Notes: generated from the letters alone by a model not told the origin. A DNA stretch of 32,254 nucleotides from Porticoccus sp965660005 (GCF_965660005.1 NZ_CBFHYF010000018.1:1-32254), one strand, 5' to 3'; numbered from the stretch's first letter, positions 21,610 to 30,096 are shown. Numbers and translations: made by a program.

Positions 21610-22206
21610 ATGAAAATTGTTCTCGCCACCGGCAACAAAGGCAAACTTACCGAGTTTCAACACCTGTTTGAATCTCTCCCCTTCGATATCCTGCCACAAT
21701 CCGATTTTGAGGTTCCAGAAGGGATAGAAGACGGCCTGAGTTTTGTGGAAAACGCCCTGATCAAGGCACGGCAGGCCTCTCGCTTTACCGGCCTGCCAGC
21801 CATAGCAGATGACTCCGGCCTCGAAGTGGATGCACTCAACGGTGCCCCCGGTATATATTCGGCACGCTTCTCCGGAGAAAATGCCACCGATCAGCAAAAC
21901 AACCTGCGATTATTGACACTGCTTCAGAATGTACCCCGGGAACAGCGAACGGCCCGCTTTCATTGCCTGCTGGTATTTTTGCGCCATGCGGAGGATCCAA
22001 CTCCGCTGATTTGTCAGGGTACCTGGGAAGGACTGATCGGCGTTACCCCCGAGGGTAACAATGGGTTTGGCTATGACCCGCTTTTTTTTATTCCCGAACT
22101 CGACTGTACCTCCGCACAACTCGGAAAAGACGAAAAGAACCGTATCAGTCACCGTGCCAAAGCCATGGCACTATTACGGGAACAACTGGCCAGCTCAAGC
22201 ACATAG
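21610..22206 (+). CDS. rdgB: dITP/XTP pyrophosphatase RdgB (HAM1 family)
   Basis: RdgB hydrolyses dITP, ITP and XTP to monophosphates, keeping deaminated purines out of nucleic acids. The 198-residue product begins MKIVLATGNKGKLTEFQHL, with TGNKGK at 7-12, FVENALIKARQAS, the metal motif DDSGLEVDAL at 67-76, and FGYDPLF with SHRAKA near the C-terminus. All hallmark motifs are intact. It follows the DUF4426 gene after 63 bases and precedes ubiC by six. In Pseudomonas the next gene is hemW; that gene is missing here. Confidence 0.96.
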   Translation: MKIVLATGNKGKLTEFQHLFESLPFDILPQSDFEVPEGIEDGLSFVENALIKARQASRFTGLPAIADDSGLEVDALNGAPGIYSARFSGENATDQQNNLRLLTLLQNVPREQRTARFHCLLVFLRHAEDPTPLICQGTWEGLIGVTPEGNNGFGYDPLFFIPELDCTSAQLGKDEKNRISHRAKAMALLREQLASSST

Positions 22207-22212
22207 GGCGCA

Positions 22213-22836
22213 ATGTGCCGTCATAACAAGTTAGAATCCACCGTCAAACCAAGGCCCATAGGTGTAGCTTTGCCCCCTCACCCCTCAGACACTCCTGCAT
22301 ACCGCCAGCTTCACTGGCGCAGCTACCAACGCACACCCCTGTTTGCCACAAACAGCGCCCTGCGCCCCTGGCTACTGGATCGTGGCTCACTGACCGAACG
22401 ATTAATCCGGGCGAGCAAAGGCCAGTTTGAAGTAAGGGTATTGTTTCAGGGCATGGGGGTGCCGCACTTGTCCGAGCAACGCGCGCTGGACCTGCCCGCC
22501 CGGCAACGCACCCTGATCAGGGAGGTCATCCTGCTTGGCAACCATCAGGCCTGGGTTTATGCCCGCAGCATCATTCCGGTGAAAACTCTCACCGGACGGT
22601 TGCGCAGACTCCGCAAACTCGATAACCGGCCTCTCGGTGCGCTGCTGTTCAGCGACCCCGGTATGGCCCGCGGTCCCATCGAGATATCCAACCTCTCCAT
22701 GTTTGAGCAAACCGTACCGACCACCTGTGGCCACCCCATTCAGGGACGCCGTTCACTGTTTTGGCTGGACAGCAAGCCACTGCTGGTGTCCGAGGTATTT
22801 TTAACGGGTTTTAGCCCTTACAATAAAATTTCCTGA
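22213..22836 (+). CDS. ubiC: Chorismate lyase UbiC
   Basis: UbiC splits chorismate into 4-hydroxybenzoate and pyruvate, the entry step of ubiquinone synthesis. The 207-residue protein has WLLDRGSLTERLIRASKGQF, VLLGNHQAWVYARSIIPV with the conserved Arg, LDNRPLGALLFSDPGMARGP and a C-terminal GRRSLFWLDSKPLLVSEVFL, all typical of the family. It is longer than E. coli UbiC (165) by an N-terminal extension of some 25 residues, so the real start may be downstream; the first ATG has only a weak AGGGC before it. ubiA follows after 21 bases. Confidence 0.92.
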   Translation: MCRHNKLESTVKPRPIGVALPPHPSDTPAYRQLHWRSYQRTPLFATNSALRPWLLDRGSLTERLIRASKGQFEVRVLFQGMGVPHLSEQRALDLPARQRTLIREVILLGNHQAWVYARSIIPVKTLTGRLRRLRKLDNRPLGALLFSDPGMARGPIEISNLSMFEQTVPTTCGHPIQGRRSLFWLDSKPLLVSEVFLTGFSPYNKIS

Positions 22837-22857
22837 ATTCGCAACCATGCGGCATCT

Positions 22858-23730
22858 ATGAACAGCCTATTACAACGACTCCCCGATTTTGTCCGGCTGA
22901 TGCGCTTTGACAAACCCATCGGCACATTGCTGCTGCTCTGGCCGACACTATGGGCATTGTGGCTGGCCGCAGGCGGCGTCCCTTCCGCTAAAAATCTGCT
23001 GATCTTTGTGCCGGGCGTAATCCTGATGCGCGCCGCAGGTTGCGTCATCAATGATGTGGCTGACCGGCAAGTGGATGGCCATGTGACACGAACCCGGCAC
23101 CGGCCTCTACCCAGCGGAACCATCAGCGTCCGCGAGGCAATGGTGTTGTTTGTCCTGCTTTGCCTGATTGCCTTTGCTCTGGTTTTGCTGACCAACCCGC
23201 TGACTATCAAGCTGGCACTGGTGGGAGTGGCGCTGGCAGCCTGCTACCCCTTCATGAAACGTTTTACACATCTACCCCAACTGGTACTGGGCGCCGCCTT
23301 TGCCTGGAGCCTGCCCATGGCCTTTGCGGCAGAAAGTAACGGCCTGCCCCGGGAAATGTGGACGCTGTACATTGCCGTGGTGCTCTGGACTGTCGCCTAC
23401 GATACTTTTTATGCCATGGTGGATCGCGATGACGATATAAAGATCGGCATCAAATCAACCGCCATCCTGTTTGGCGATATGGATATCCCGATTACCGCCT
23501 GCCTGCAATGCCTGGTCTTGATCGCGCTGTTGATGACTGGGGTAAATTTCGGTCGCGGTGGCTGGTTTTTTCTGTCTCTGCTGGTGACGGCGCTGTTGTT
23601 TCTCTTCCAGCAATATCTGATCCGCCACCGCGAGCGCGACGCTTGCTTCCGTGCTTTTCTCAATAATCATTACGTCGGCGCCATTATTTTTATTGGCCTG
23701 GTGGCAGACTATCAGCTCACGGCCGACTAG
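22858..23730 (+). CDS. ubiA: 4-hydroxybenzoate octaprenyltransferase UbiA
   Basis: UbiA attaches the polyprenyl tail to 4-hydroxybenzoate at the inner membrane. The 290-residue protein has about eight or nine membrane helices and both prenyl-diphosphate motifs: NDVADRQVDG (Asn65, Asp66, Asp69) followed by TRTRHRPLPSG, and YDTFYAMVDRDDDIKIGIKS in the second half. The length equals the E. coli enzyme. It is paired with ubiC, and phoB follows downstream behind a Pho box, the ubiC-ubiA-phoB-phoR order of Pseudomonas. Confidence 0.96.
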   Translation: MNSLLQRLPDFVRLMRFDKPIGTLLLLWPTLWALWLAAGGVPSAKNLLIFVPGVILMRAAGCVINDVADRQVDGHVTRTRHRPLPSGTISVREAMVLFVLLCLIAFALVLLTNPLTIKLALVGVALAACYPFMKRFTHLPQLVLGAAFAWSLPMAFAAESNGLPREMWTLYIAVVLWTVAYDTFYAMVDRDDDIKIGIKSTAILFGDMDIPITACLQCLVLIALLMTGVNFGRGGWFFLSLLVTALLFLFQQYLIRHRERDACFRAFLNNHYVGAIIFIGLVADYQLTAD

Positions 23731-23752
23731 ACGCCGGCCAATCTTTCATCGC

Positions 23753-23781
23753 CTGTCATATTTTTGTCATGCTAAGGTCAT
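23753..23781 (+). promoter_or_regulatory. Pho box with three half-sites upstream of phoB
   Basis: CTGTCAT (23753-23759), TTGTCAT (23764-23770) and AGGTCAT (23775-23781) recur at an exact 11-base period, each separated by four bases. The first two match the PhoB consensus (two CTGTCAT repeats, 4-base spacer). A TGTAAT -10-like hexamer begins at 23781, 11 bases past the second half-site. This supports autoregulation of phoBR under phosphate limitation. Confidence 0.85.
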
Positions 23782-23816
23782 GTAATAGATGTCGAGACAT
23801 CAATGATGAAAAACCT

Positions 23817-24518
23817 ATGAGCGAAAAAACTGTACTGGTTGTCGACGACGAAACGGCCATTCGTGACATGATCTGCTCGGCACTGGATGTGGTGGGGTTT
23901 GACACCCTGCAGGCCGAAAACGCCCAGCAGGCCCACGCCATGATTATCGACCACAAACCGGATCTGGTCTTACTCGACTGGATGATGCCGGGCACTAGCG
24001 GCATTGAGCTGATCCGACGGCTACAGCGGGATGACCTGACGAAAAATATACCGGTCATCATGCTGACCGCCAAGGCCAGTGAAGACAACCTGATCCAGGG
24101 CCTCGATGTGGGTGCAGACGACTACATCACCAAACCGTTTTCACCCCGTGCCCTGGTGGCCCGTATCAATGCTGTACTGCGCCGCGCCGAACCGGAATTG
24201 CCCCCGGAACCCATCGAGGTAGATCAACTGCTGTTCGATCCTATCAGTCACCGGGTCACAATCGATGGCCAACCCGTATCCATGGGGCCCACGGAATTTC
24301 GGCTGTTGAGTTTCTTTCTCACGCACCAGGAACGCGTCCATTCCCGCGACCAGATCCTCAATCATGTTTGGGGCGGCAACGTCTACATGGATGAGCGAAC
24401 GGTGGATGTGCATATTCGCCGCTTGCGCAAGGCAATTTCCCTTGCCGGGCAGGATCGCTTCATACAGACTGTGCGGGGCGCGGGTTACCGTTTTTCCACC
24501 AAGGTTTATGAAGAATAG
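23817..24518 (+). CDS. phoB: Phosphate regulon response regulator PhoB
   Basis: The 233-residue protein has a receiver domain (MSEKTVLVVDDETAIRDMIC, phospho-acceptor Asp54 in LVLLDWMMPG, ITKPFSP) and an OmpR-type winged helix (about 130-230) with GPTEFRLLSFFLTHQERVHS and ERTVDVHIRRLRKAI. Once phosphorylated by PhoR it activates phosphate-scavenging genes. The frame is open 48 bases upstream through the Pho box; the ATG at 23817 gives the standard N-terminus. phoR follows after eight bases. Confidence 0.96.
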   Translation: MSEKTVLVVDDETAIRDMICSALDVVGFDTLQAENAQQAHAMIIDHKPDLVLLDWMMPGTSGIELIRRLQRDDLTKNIPVIMLTAKASEDNLIQGLDVGADDYITKPFSPRALVARINAVLRRAEPELPPEPIEVDQLLFDPISHRVTIDGQPVSMGPTEFRLLSFFLTHQERVHSRDQILNHVWGGNVYMDERTVDVHIRRLRKAISLAGQDRFIQTVRGAGYRFSTKVYEE

Positions 24519-24526
24519 GATCTGCA

Positions 24527-25804
24527 TTGCACCGAGGGCTTAAGGCAGAAATACGGCGGATTATTCTGCTCACCCTGTTTCTACTACTGACAGGATTTTT
24601 ATGGGGTCACATCCTGCTTACCCTACTCCTGGGTGGCAGCCTCTATATGTTGTGGACCTTCGCCCATATCTCCCGACTCTATGATTGGCTTGACCAGAGC
24701 GCCGAGGGACCACCACCCGAGGCAAGTGGAGTCTGGGGCGACATGACCGACTATCTCTATCGGATGCAGCAACGCAACGAACGCGCTAAACAAAGCCGTC
24801 GGCAACTGGCCGATCGCGTACAGGACATTACCTCTGCATTGGCTGATGGCATCATTCTACTCACCCCCGATCGGGAGCTCGAATGGTGGAATCCGGCCGC
24901 TGAACGACTGCTTGGTCTGGTGAAACAGGACCGCGGCCAATCAATGACCAACCTGGTTCGCGACCCCCGTTTCGTGGTGTTTATTCAAAGTGATATGCTG
25001 CCCCCACCGCTGGAGCTGAGCTCACCACAGAACCCGACCAAAACCCTGCTATTTACCGCCGCAACTTTTGGTGATGGCAATATCATCCTGGTGGTACAGG
25101 ACATCACCCGGCTGCGCAATCTTGAACAGATGCGCCAGGATTTTGTCGCCAATATTTCGCACGAACTGCGCACCCCTCTAACCGTCTTGTCGGGCTATAT
25201 CGAAACTCTTCAAGACAATGCCGACCAGTTGCCCAAACCCTGGGCAAAAGCACTGTTGCAGATGGGCCAGCAGACGGAGCGTCTCAATGCCCTGGCGAAT
25301 GATCTGGTGATGCTGTCACAGCTGGAATCCAATCGTAAACCCCCCTCGCGAACACCGATCAGGTTGGATCAATTGCTACAGCAGATAGCCGAGGACGCCC
25401 GCATGGTGGCTGGCGATAAATACCTGATTGAAACTGACTGTGCGACAGATACCCCATTCAAAGGGGAATACAAGGAACTATACAGCGCCTTCTCGAATCT
25501 CGTATTCAATGCCATGAAACATAATCCAGCTGGCGTGCGTATTCGCGTACACTGCTTTCATACCGCGTCAGATATCATTGTGGAAATCTGCGATAACGGT
25601 TCCGGCATTGATCCAAAGCACCTGCCCCGGCTGACCGAACGCTTTTATCGGGTTGATCAGAGTCGCGCCACCAGTACCGGCGGGACAGGACTGGGGCTAG
25701 CCATTGTCAAGCACGTGTTGATGCGCCACGGCGGATCACTGAAAATCGACAGTACACTGGGTAAAGGCAGCTGCTTTCGCTGCCAGTTGCCCCTGCTGAC
25801 TTGA
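24527..25804 (+). CDS. phoR: Phosphate regulon sensor kinase PhoR
   Basis: The 425-residue membrane kinase has an N-terminal hydrophobic hairpin (about 10-45, a DUF3329-like region), a PAS domain (about 95-190, ITSALADGIILLTPDRELEW) and a HisKA domain with phospho-His212 in ANISHELRTPLTVLSGYIET. The ATPase domain shows the N box (NLVFNAMKHN), DNGSGI and GTGLGLAIVKH. It lacks a large periplasmic domain, as usual for PhoR, which senses phosphate through PstSCAB and PhoU. None of these genes is in the window. The TTG start has AGGA five to six bases upstream and lies eight bases past phoB. Confidence 0.95.
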   Translation: MHRGLKAEIRRIILLTLFLLLTGFLWGHILLTLLLGGSLYMLWTFAHISRLYDWLDQSAEGPPPEASGVWGDMTDYLYRMQQRNERAKQSRRQLADRVQDITSALADGIILLTPDRELEWWNPAAERLLGLVKQDRGQSMTNLVRDPRFVVFIQSDMLPPPLELSSPQNPTKTLLFTAATFGDGNIILVVQDITRLRNLEQMRQDFVANISHELRTPLTVLSGYIETLQDNADQLPKPWAKALLQMGQQTERLNALANDLVMLSQLESNRKPPSRTPIRLDQLLQQIAEDARMVAGDKYLIETDCATDTPFKGEYKELYSAFSNLVFNAMKHNPAGVRIRVHCFHTASDIIVEICDNGSGIDPKHLPRLTERFYRVDQSRATSTGGTGLGLAIVKHVLMRHGGSLKIDSTLGKGSCFRCQLPLLT

Positions 25805-25857
25805 TGATATAACTGTTCACATTTCCAACCCCATAGGACCAATCCCACAGGAAAGAG

Positions 25858-26904
25858 ATGCAATATCGACCATTAGGAGCCTCCGGGCTGTCCATCAGCG
25901 CCATTGGCCTCGGCACCATGACCTGGGGCGAGCAGAACAGCCGTGAAGACGCCTTCAGGCAGCTGGATTGTGCCCTGGATAACGGTATCAACTTTGTGGA
26001 TACCGCAGAGATGTATCCGGTACCACCCAACGCACAAACCCAGGGCTTGACTGAACAATACCTCGGTGACTGGCTGACCCGCTCGGGGCGTCGCAAAGAT
26101 CTGATTCTGGCGACCAAAGTGACCGGTGGCGACGGCAACAACAGCGGTTTTGAGTATCTCCGGAGCGGTCCACGGCTGAACCGCAAACAGATTTTTCAGG
26201 CACTGGACGATTCCCTGCGCCGACTGCAGACCGATTATGTCGATTTATATCAGGTGCACTGGCCGGAGCGCCCCGCCAACATTTTTGGCCGCACAGCACC
26301 CGGTGACTATTCGCTGGCTGACTACACCCCCATCGGCGAAACCTGGGAGGCACTCAACGAATTGGTAAAACAGGGCAAAGTCCGGCAGATCGGCGTATCC
26401 AATGAAACTCCCTGGGGTCTGATGCAATACCAGGCTGCCGCTGTCGCCGGCCATGGCGCACCGGTTGTCAGCATTCAGAATCCCTACAATCTGTTGAACC
26501 GTCAGTTCGAGGTCTCGTTGGCAGAATGGTCGCTCAATGAACAGATCGGCCTGCTCGCGTACTCACCATTGGCCTTTGGCATGCTTTCGGGCAAATACCT
26601 GCAGGGCCGGCGACCGGCCGACGGGCGGCTGACGCTGTTTGAGCGTTTTCAACGCTACAATCACCCCACTGCCTTTCAAGCGACCGAACGCTATGTGGCG
26701 CTGGCCAGACAGTATGATATTTCACCGGTACACTTGGCACTGGGCTTCATTCACCGGCAACCGTTTGTCGCCTCAACCATTATCGGTGCCACCACCCTGC
26801 CGCAGCTGCAGGAAAATATCGACAGCCTCTACACCCCCATGGGCGAAGCACTGTTGGCGGACATTGATCTGATCCACCGGGATATCAGCAACCCCGCTCC
26901 CTGA
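25858..26904 (+). CDS. NADP(H)-dependent aldo/keto reductase, Tas type
   Basis: The 348-residue protein is a complete aldo/keto reductase barrel with the catalytic tetrad Asp48, Tyr53, Lys87 and His134 (VDTAEMY, LATKVTG, LYQVHWPER). Like E. coli Tas it has the YPVPPNAQTQGLTEQYLGDW segment after the catalytic Tyr, and SNETPWGLMQYQ and STIIGATTLPQLQENID later. The physiological substrate is unknown; tas was isolated as a suppressor affecting tyrosine auxotrophs. AGGAAAGAG precedes the ATG. The next gene begins ten bases after the stop, so the two are probably co-transcribed. Confidence 0.9.
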   Translation: MQYRPLGASGLSISAIGLGTMTWGEQNSREDAFRQLDCALDNGINFVDTAEMYPVPPNAQTQGLTEQYLGDWLTRSGRRKDLILATKVTGGDGNNSGFEYLRSGPRLNRKQIFQALDDSLRRLQTDYVDLYQVHWPERPANIFGRTAPGDYSLADYTPIGETWEALNELVKQGKVRQIGVSNETPWGLMQYQAAAVAGHGAPVVSIQNPYNLLNRQFEVSLAEWSLNEQIGLLAYSPLAFGMLSGKYLQGRRPADGRLTLFERFQRYNHPTAFQATERYVALARQYDISPVHLALGFIHRQPFVASTIIGATTLPQLQENIDSLYTPMGEALLADIDLIHRDISNPAP

Positions 26905-26914
26905 GAGGCAGACA

Positions 26915-28057
26915 TTGGATATTCGTGTTCTCGACAGTATCGACCAGTGTGATGCCGGAGCATGGGATGCTCTGTTCAACAGTGACTATCCTTTTCTACA
27001 GCACCGTTTTCTGTCATTGCTGGAACGTTCCGGCAGTGCCTGTGCAAATACGGGCTGGCACCCGCAACACCTGTTGTTGAACGAAGGCGAGGTGACTGTT
27101 GCAGCGCTTCCGCTGTACCGTAAAACCCATTCTCGAGGCGAATACGTCTTTGATTGGGGCTGGGCGGAGGCCTATCGCGGTCACCGCCTCGACTATTACC
27201 CGAAACTGCTCAGTGCCGTGCCTTTTACGCCTGCGGCAGGGCCCCGCCTCGGCCTGTTACCCGGTATCAGCCTGAGCGAGATCAGCCCTCTCCTGCTGAC
27301 CACTATTCAGCAGCTGGCTGACCAGCAGCGCGCTTCCGGCTGGCATCTGCTCTTTCCACCTGCAGAGCTATCCAAATCGATGAAGACGGCTGGGGCGATG
27401 CTGCGCAGCGGCATTCAGTATCTGTGGAATAATTCAGATTATCGGGATTTCGCCGATTTTACCGACACGTTCCCTTCGAGAAAACGGAAAAATATCCATC
27501 GGGAAAGACGTGTCTGCAATGGTGGCGGGCTGTTTGTCGAACGGCTTACCGGCACACAGATCAGCGCTGACTGGTGGGAATTCTTCTTTGTGCTCTACCA
27601 CAGCACCTACATCAAACACAGCGGCAACAGCGGTTATCTGACTCAGGCCTTTTTTCACCAACTGGGGCAAATCATGTCTGACCAGGTGATGATGGCAGTG
27701 GCGACTGAAGGGCAGGAAAAAGTCGCTGCCGCACTGTTTTTCCATGATAGGGAAAACCTATATGGCCGCTACTGGGGATGTACTCGGGAGTACGATTTTC
27801 TGCATTTTGAACTTTGCTACTACCAGGGTATCGAATTCGCGATTGAACGTGGATTGAGCAGATTTGATGCCGGTGCGCAGGGTGAACACAAAATCAAGCG
27901 GGGGTTTGAGCCTACGGAGAATTGTTCTGTCCACTGGATCAGGCACCCCGATTTTGCCACCGCCATCGGTCGCTTCCTGAAGGAGGAGCGCCAATACGTA
28001 CTCAACTATATTCAGGAAGCCCGGCGACAGTTACCATACAAAACCACCGATCAATAA
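26915..28057 (+). CDS. FemAB-like GNAT-fold acyltransferase (PF04339 / DUF482)
   Basis: The 380-residue soluble protein shows the family's features: an N-terminal FNSDYPFLQHRFLSLLERSG, the loop YVFDWGWAEAYRGHRLDYYP, the basic motif FPSRKRKNIHRERR near residues 189-202 and the late LYGRYWGCTREYDFLHFELC, then FDAGAQGEHKIKRGFEP. PF04339 proteins are related to FemABX peptidyltransferases and are sometimes labelled peptidogalycan biosynthesis proteins; none in this group has a firmly known substrate that I can name. The start is TTG with GAGAGG six bases upstream. It lies in a run with the aldo/keto reductase and the YSC84 protein. Confidence 0.85.
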   Translation: MDIRVLDSIDQCDAGAWDALFNSDYPFLQHRFLSLLERSGSACANTGWHPQHLLLNEGEVTVAALPLYRKTHSRGEYVFDWGWAEAYRGHRLDYYPKLLSAVPFTPAAGPRLGLLPGISLSEISPLLLTTIQQLADQQRASGWHLLFPPAELSKSMKTAGAMLRSGIQYLWNNSDYRDFADFTDTFPSRKRKNIHRERRVCNGGGLFVERLTGTQISADWWEFFFVLYHSTYIKHSGNSGYLTQAFFHQLGQIMSDQVMMAVATEGQEKVAAALFFHDRENLYGRYWGCTREYDFLHFELCYYQGIEFAIERGLSRFDAGAQGEHKIKRGFEPTENCSVHWIRHPDFATAIGRFLKEERQYVLNYIQEARRQLPYKTTDQ

Positions 28058-28091
28058 ACTCGCCCCGTTTCCCCTTTGGAGGAATCTATTC

Positions 28092-28631
28092 GTGAAAGCC
28101 CCTGCTTGGTTACTGGCCTTCAGTCTGCTGTTACTGCCCGCTGCCAGTCAGGCATCCAGCCAGCTGGAAATCGACCTGTTTGTGCAGGAAACCCTGGCCG
28201 ATTTTTACAAGCAATCCCCTGCTGGCCGGGAACTGGCCTCCCGGGCCAAGGGCATGCTGGTTTTTCCGAAAATCTACAAAGCCGGCTTCTGGGTCGGTGG
28301 TGAATATGGGGAAGGCGCCCTGCGTATTGGCGGCAACACAGTGGGGTATTACAACATCGCCTCGGCATCACTGGGGCTGCAACTGGGTGTCCAGAAGAAA
28401 TCCCAGATCATCCTCTTCATGACCGATAATGCATTGCAGAAATTCCGCAACAGTCAGGGCTGGGAAGCCGGGGTTGACGGCAGTGTCGCCATTGCCAGCT
28501 TTGGCGCGGGGGAAGAGCTTGACACCAAAACCTTCCAGCAACCGATTATCGGCTTTGTCTTCTCGAACAAGGGCTTGATGTACAACCTGACCATCGAAGG
28601 GGCGAAGATAACGCCCATTCAGCCGGGCTGA
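28092..28631 (+). CDS. YSC84/Ysc84-actin-binding-like domain secreted protein
   Basis: The 179-residue protein has a signal peptide (MKAPAWLLAFSLLLLPAASQ, likely cut after QA or AS). It is followed by one YSC84 domain with AKGMLVFPKIYKAGFWVGGE, GGNTVGYYNIASASLGLQLG and the ILFMTDNALQKFRNSQGWEA stretch. In eukaryotes this domain binds phosphoinositides; bacterial versions are periplasmic and probably bind lipid, without a settled role. The GTG start has GGAGG ten bases upstream. It is 34 bases past the FemAB-like gene. DUF938 converges on it with a 19-base gap that has no clear hairpin. Confidence 0.85.
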   Translation: MKAPAWLLAFSLLLLPAASQASSQLEIDLFVQETLADFYKQSPAGRELASRAKGMLVFPKIYKAGFWVGGEYGEGALRIGGNTVGYYNIASASLGLQLGVQKKSQIILFMTDNALQKFRNSQGWEAGVDGSVAIASFGAGEELDTKTFQQPIIGFVFSNKGLMYNLTIEGAKITPIQPG

Positions 28632-28650
28632 TTCAACGTTTTAACACTAC

Positions 28651-29250
28651 TTACGCCCGCTGCCAGACCAGCAGACGATTATTGGCCGGCATGGCGTGGT
28701 CATCCAGCAATGTCAGCCCGGCCTCGCTGGCCAGCCGATTAACCGCGTCAAAATCACGGATTCCCCGATGCGGGGCATTCTGCTTCAGCATCTGATCGAA
28801 ACGGGCATTACTGTCACTGGTAAATTCACCGCCATAGTTAAATGGCCCGTAAATCACCACCTGCGCGCCCGGCTGTAACAGCTTTTCAAGCCCGGCAAAC
28901 AGGCTGATCACCGATTCCCAAGACATAATGTGACAGGTGTTGGCGGTAAAGACCGCATCTGCAGCGGTCACCGGCCAGGGCTGGCGGTCCACGTCCAACA
29001 CCACCGGCCGGCGCAGATTATCGGCGGGATACTCGTCAAGCCACGCATTGATAGCGCCGTGATTCTCCGCCAGATCCGAGGTTTGCCAGACCAGGTGGGG
29101 CATTCGGGGAGCAAAGTACACAGCGTGCTGACCGGTGCCGCTGCCCACCTCAAGTACATGGCAGGAATGCGCAAAGACATTCTCCAAAACCTGCAAAATC
29201 GGCTGCCGGTTATTTTCACAGGCCTGTGAAAAGGGTTTCTCCACCATCAT
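28651..29250 (-). CDS. DUF938 class I SAM-dependent methyltransferase
   Basis: The 199-residue protein begins MMVEKPFSQACENNRQPIL and has the SAM site VLEVGSGTGQHAVYFA at about 32-47, WQTSDLAENHGAINAWL, VFTANTCHIMSWE and VIYGPFNYGGEFTSDSNARF. All are DUF938 signatures. The substrate is unknown. The start is set at 29250 because the ATG overlaps the yaaA stop as ATGA, giving a coupled pair, with CGGAG upstream; a longer frame reaches back to 29286 but lies within yaaA. Confidence 0.87.
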   Translation of the reverse strand: MMVEKPFSQACENNRQPILQVLENVFAHSCHVLEVGSGTGQHAVYFAPRMPHLVWQTSDLAENHGAINAWLDEYPADNLRRPVVLDVDRQPWPVTAADAVFTANTCHIMSWESVISLFAGLEKLLQPGAQVVIYGPFNYGGEFTSDSNARFDQMLKQNAPHRGIRDFDAVNRLASEAGLTLLDDHAMPANNRLLVWQRA

Positions 29251-30032
29251 GCTGTCTGCTCCGCCTGATCGCGGGTGAAAACCCATTCCCGGGCTGACGA
29301 CATGGCGGGCTGAAACGCATAGCCACCGAGATCAAACGCCTTGATGTCCTCGGGATCATCAATCCGCTCTTGAATCAGGTAACGACTCATCAACCCGCGA
29401 GCCTTTTTGGCATAAAAACTGATGATTTTGTATTTGCCGTTTTTCCAGTCCTTGAATACCGGGGTAATGATGTCGGCATTCAGTACACCGGGCTGTACTG
29501 CCCTGAAGTACTCGTTGGAAGCCAGATTCAGCAATACCGGTCGCGACATGGCCGCCAGTTCAGCATTCAACCCGTCGGTAATTTTTCCACCCCAGAACTG
29601 ATAGAGATCGGCACCGCGCGGATTGGCCAGGCGGGTTCCCATTTCCAGCCGGTAGGGTTGCATCAGATCCAGTGGCCGCAACAGTCCGTAGAGTCCCGAC
29701 AGAATCCGCAGATGCTGCTGCGCCCACTGCAGGTCTTCCTCCGAAAGGCTCTCCGCCGCCAGACCGGTGTAAACATCGCCCTTGAAGGCCAGCAGCGCCT
29801 GTTTTGCATTGCTGGTCGTGAACGTCGGCTGCCAGTTGAGGTAGCGGCCAAAGTTCAGATCACCCAGTTTGGCACTGATACCCATCAACTCCGATACCTG
29901 CGGTGGTGAAAGCTGCTTCAGTTCGTTGATCAACACCTTTGAATCATCCAGATAAGCGGGCAACGTGAAGGCCCCTGTGGTTGGAGGCGTTTCATAATCC
30001 AGGGTCTTGGCAGGGGAAATAACGGTCAGCAT
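29247..30032 (-). CDS. yaaA: Peroxide stress protein YaaA (UPF0246)
   Basis: The 261-residue protein begins MLTVISPAKTLDYETPPTTG and has ALLAFKGDVYTGL, LRILSGLYGLLRPLDLMQPY, RLEMGTRLAN, LLNLASNEYF and FYAKKARGLMSRYLI, as in E. coli YaaA (258 residues). In E. coli YaaA is induced by peroxide through OxyR, limits free intracellular iron and binds DNA. It is divergent from the M48 gene across an 83-base region with a perfect TATAAT on its strand and two inverted repeats. The DUF938 gene starts within its stop. Confidence 0.95.
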   Translation of the reverse strand: MLTVISPAKTLDYETPPTTGAFTLPAYLDDSKVLINELKQLSPPQVSELMGISAKLGDLNFGRYLNWQPTFTTSNAKQALLAFKGDVYTGLAAESLSEEDLQWAQQHLRILSGLYGLLRPLDLMQPYRLEMGTRLANPRGADLYQFWGGKITDGLNAELAAMSRPVLLNLASNEYFRAVQPGVLNADIITPVFKDWKNGKYKIISFYAKKARGLMSRYLIQERIDDPEDIKAFDLGGYAFQPAMSSAREWVFTRDQAEQTA

Positions 30033-30047
30033 GGTTTATCCAGTGAA

Positions 30048-30060
30048 TGTAATCATTACA
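30048..30060. promoter_or_regulatory. Perfect 13-base inverted repeat between yaaA and the M48 gene
   Basis: TGTAAT and ATTACA flank a single C: a perfect palindrome with 6-base arms. It lies 16 bases before the yaaA start codon and inside the inferred yaaA 5' leader. Its shape fits a dimeric repressor site; the cognate regulator is unknown. Confidence 0.5.
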
Positions 30061-30074
30061 GGTTACCATGGTCT

Positions 30075-30080
30075 ATTATA
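30075..30080 (-). promoter_or_regulatory. Consensus -10 element for yaaA
   Basis: TATAAT is read on the minus strand, about 43 bases before the yaaA ATG. No good -35 hexamer stands 16-18 bases upstream; a CTGACA lies 21 bases away. A perfect -10 with a poor -35 is the usual shape of an activator-dependent promoter. Confidence 0.5.
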
Positions 30081-30096
30081 TTGCATTGATTGCAAT
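30080..30096. promoter_or_regulatory. Second inverted repeat, overlapping the yaaA spacer/-35 region
   Basis: ATTGCA (30080-30085) and TGCAAT (30091-30096) form 6-base arms around a 5-base centre. The repeat abuts the yaaA -10 and lies 20 bases upstream of the M48 ATG, so a protein bound here could affect either gene. Confidence 0.4.

Noticed and set aside
29370..29909. 179-codon plus-strand open frame opposite yaaA
   Set aside because: Shadow of yaaA; no start context and no family pattern.
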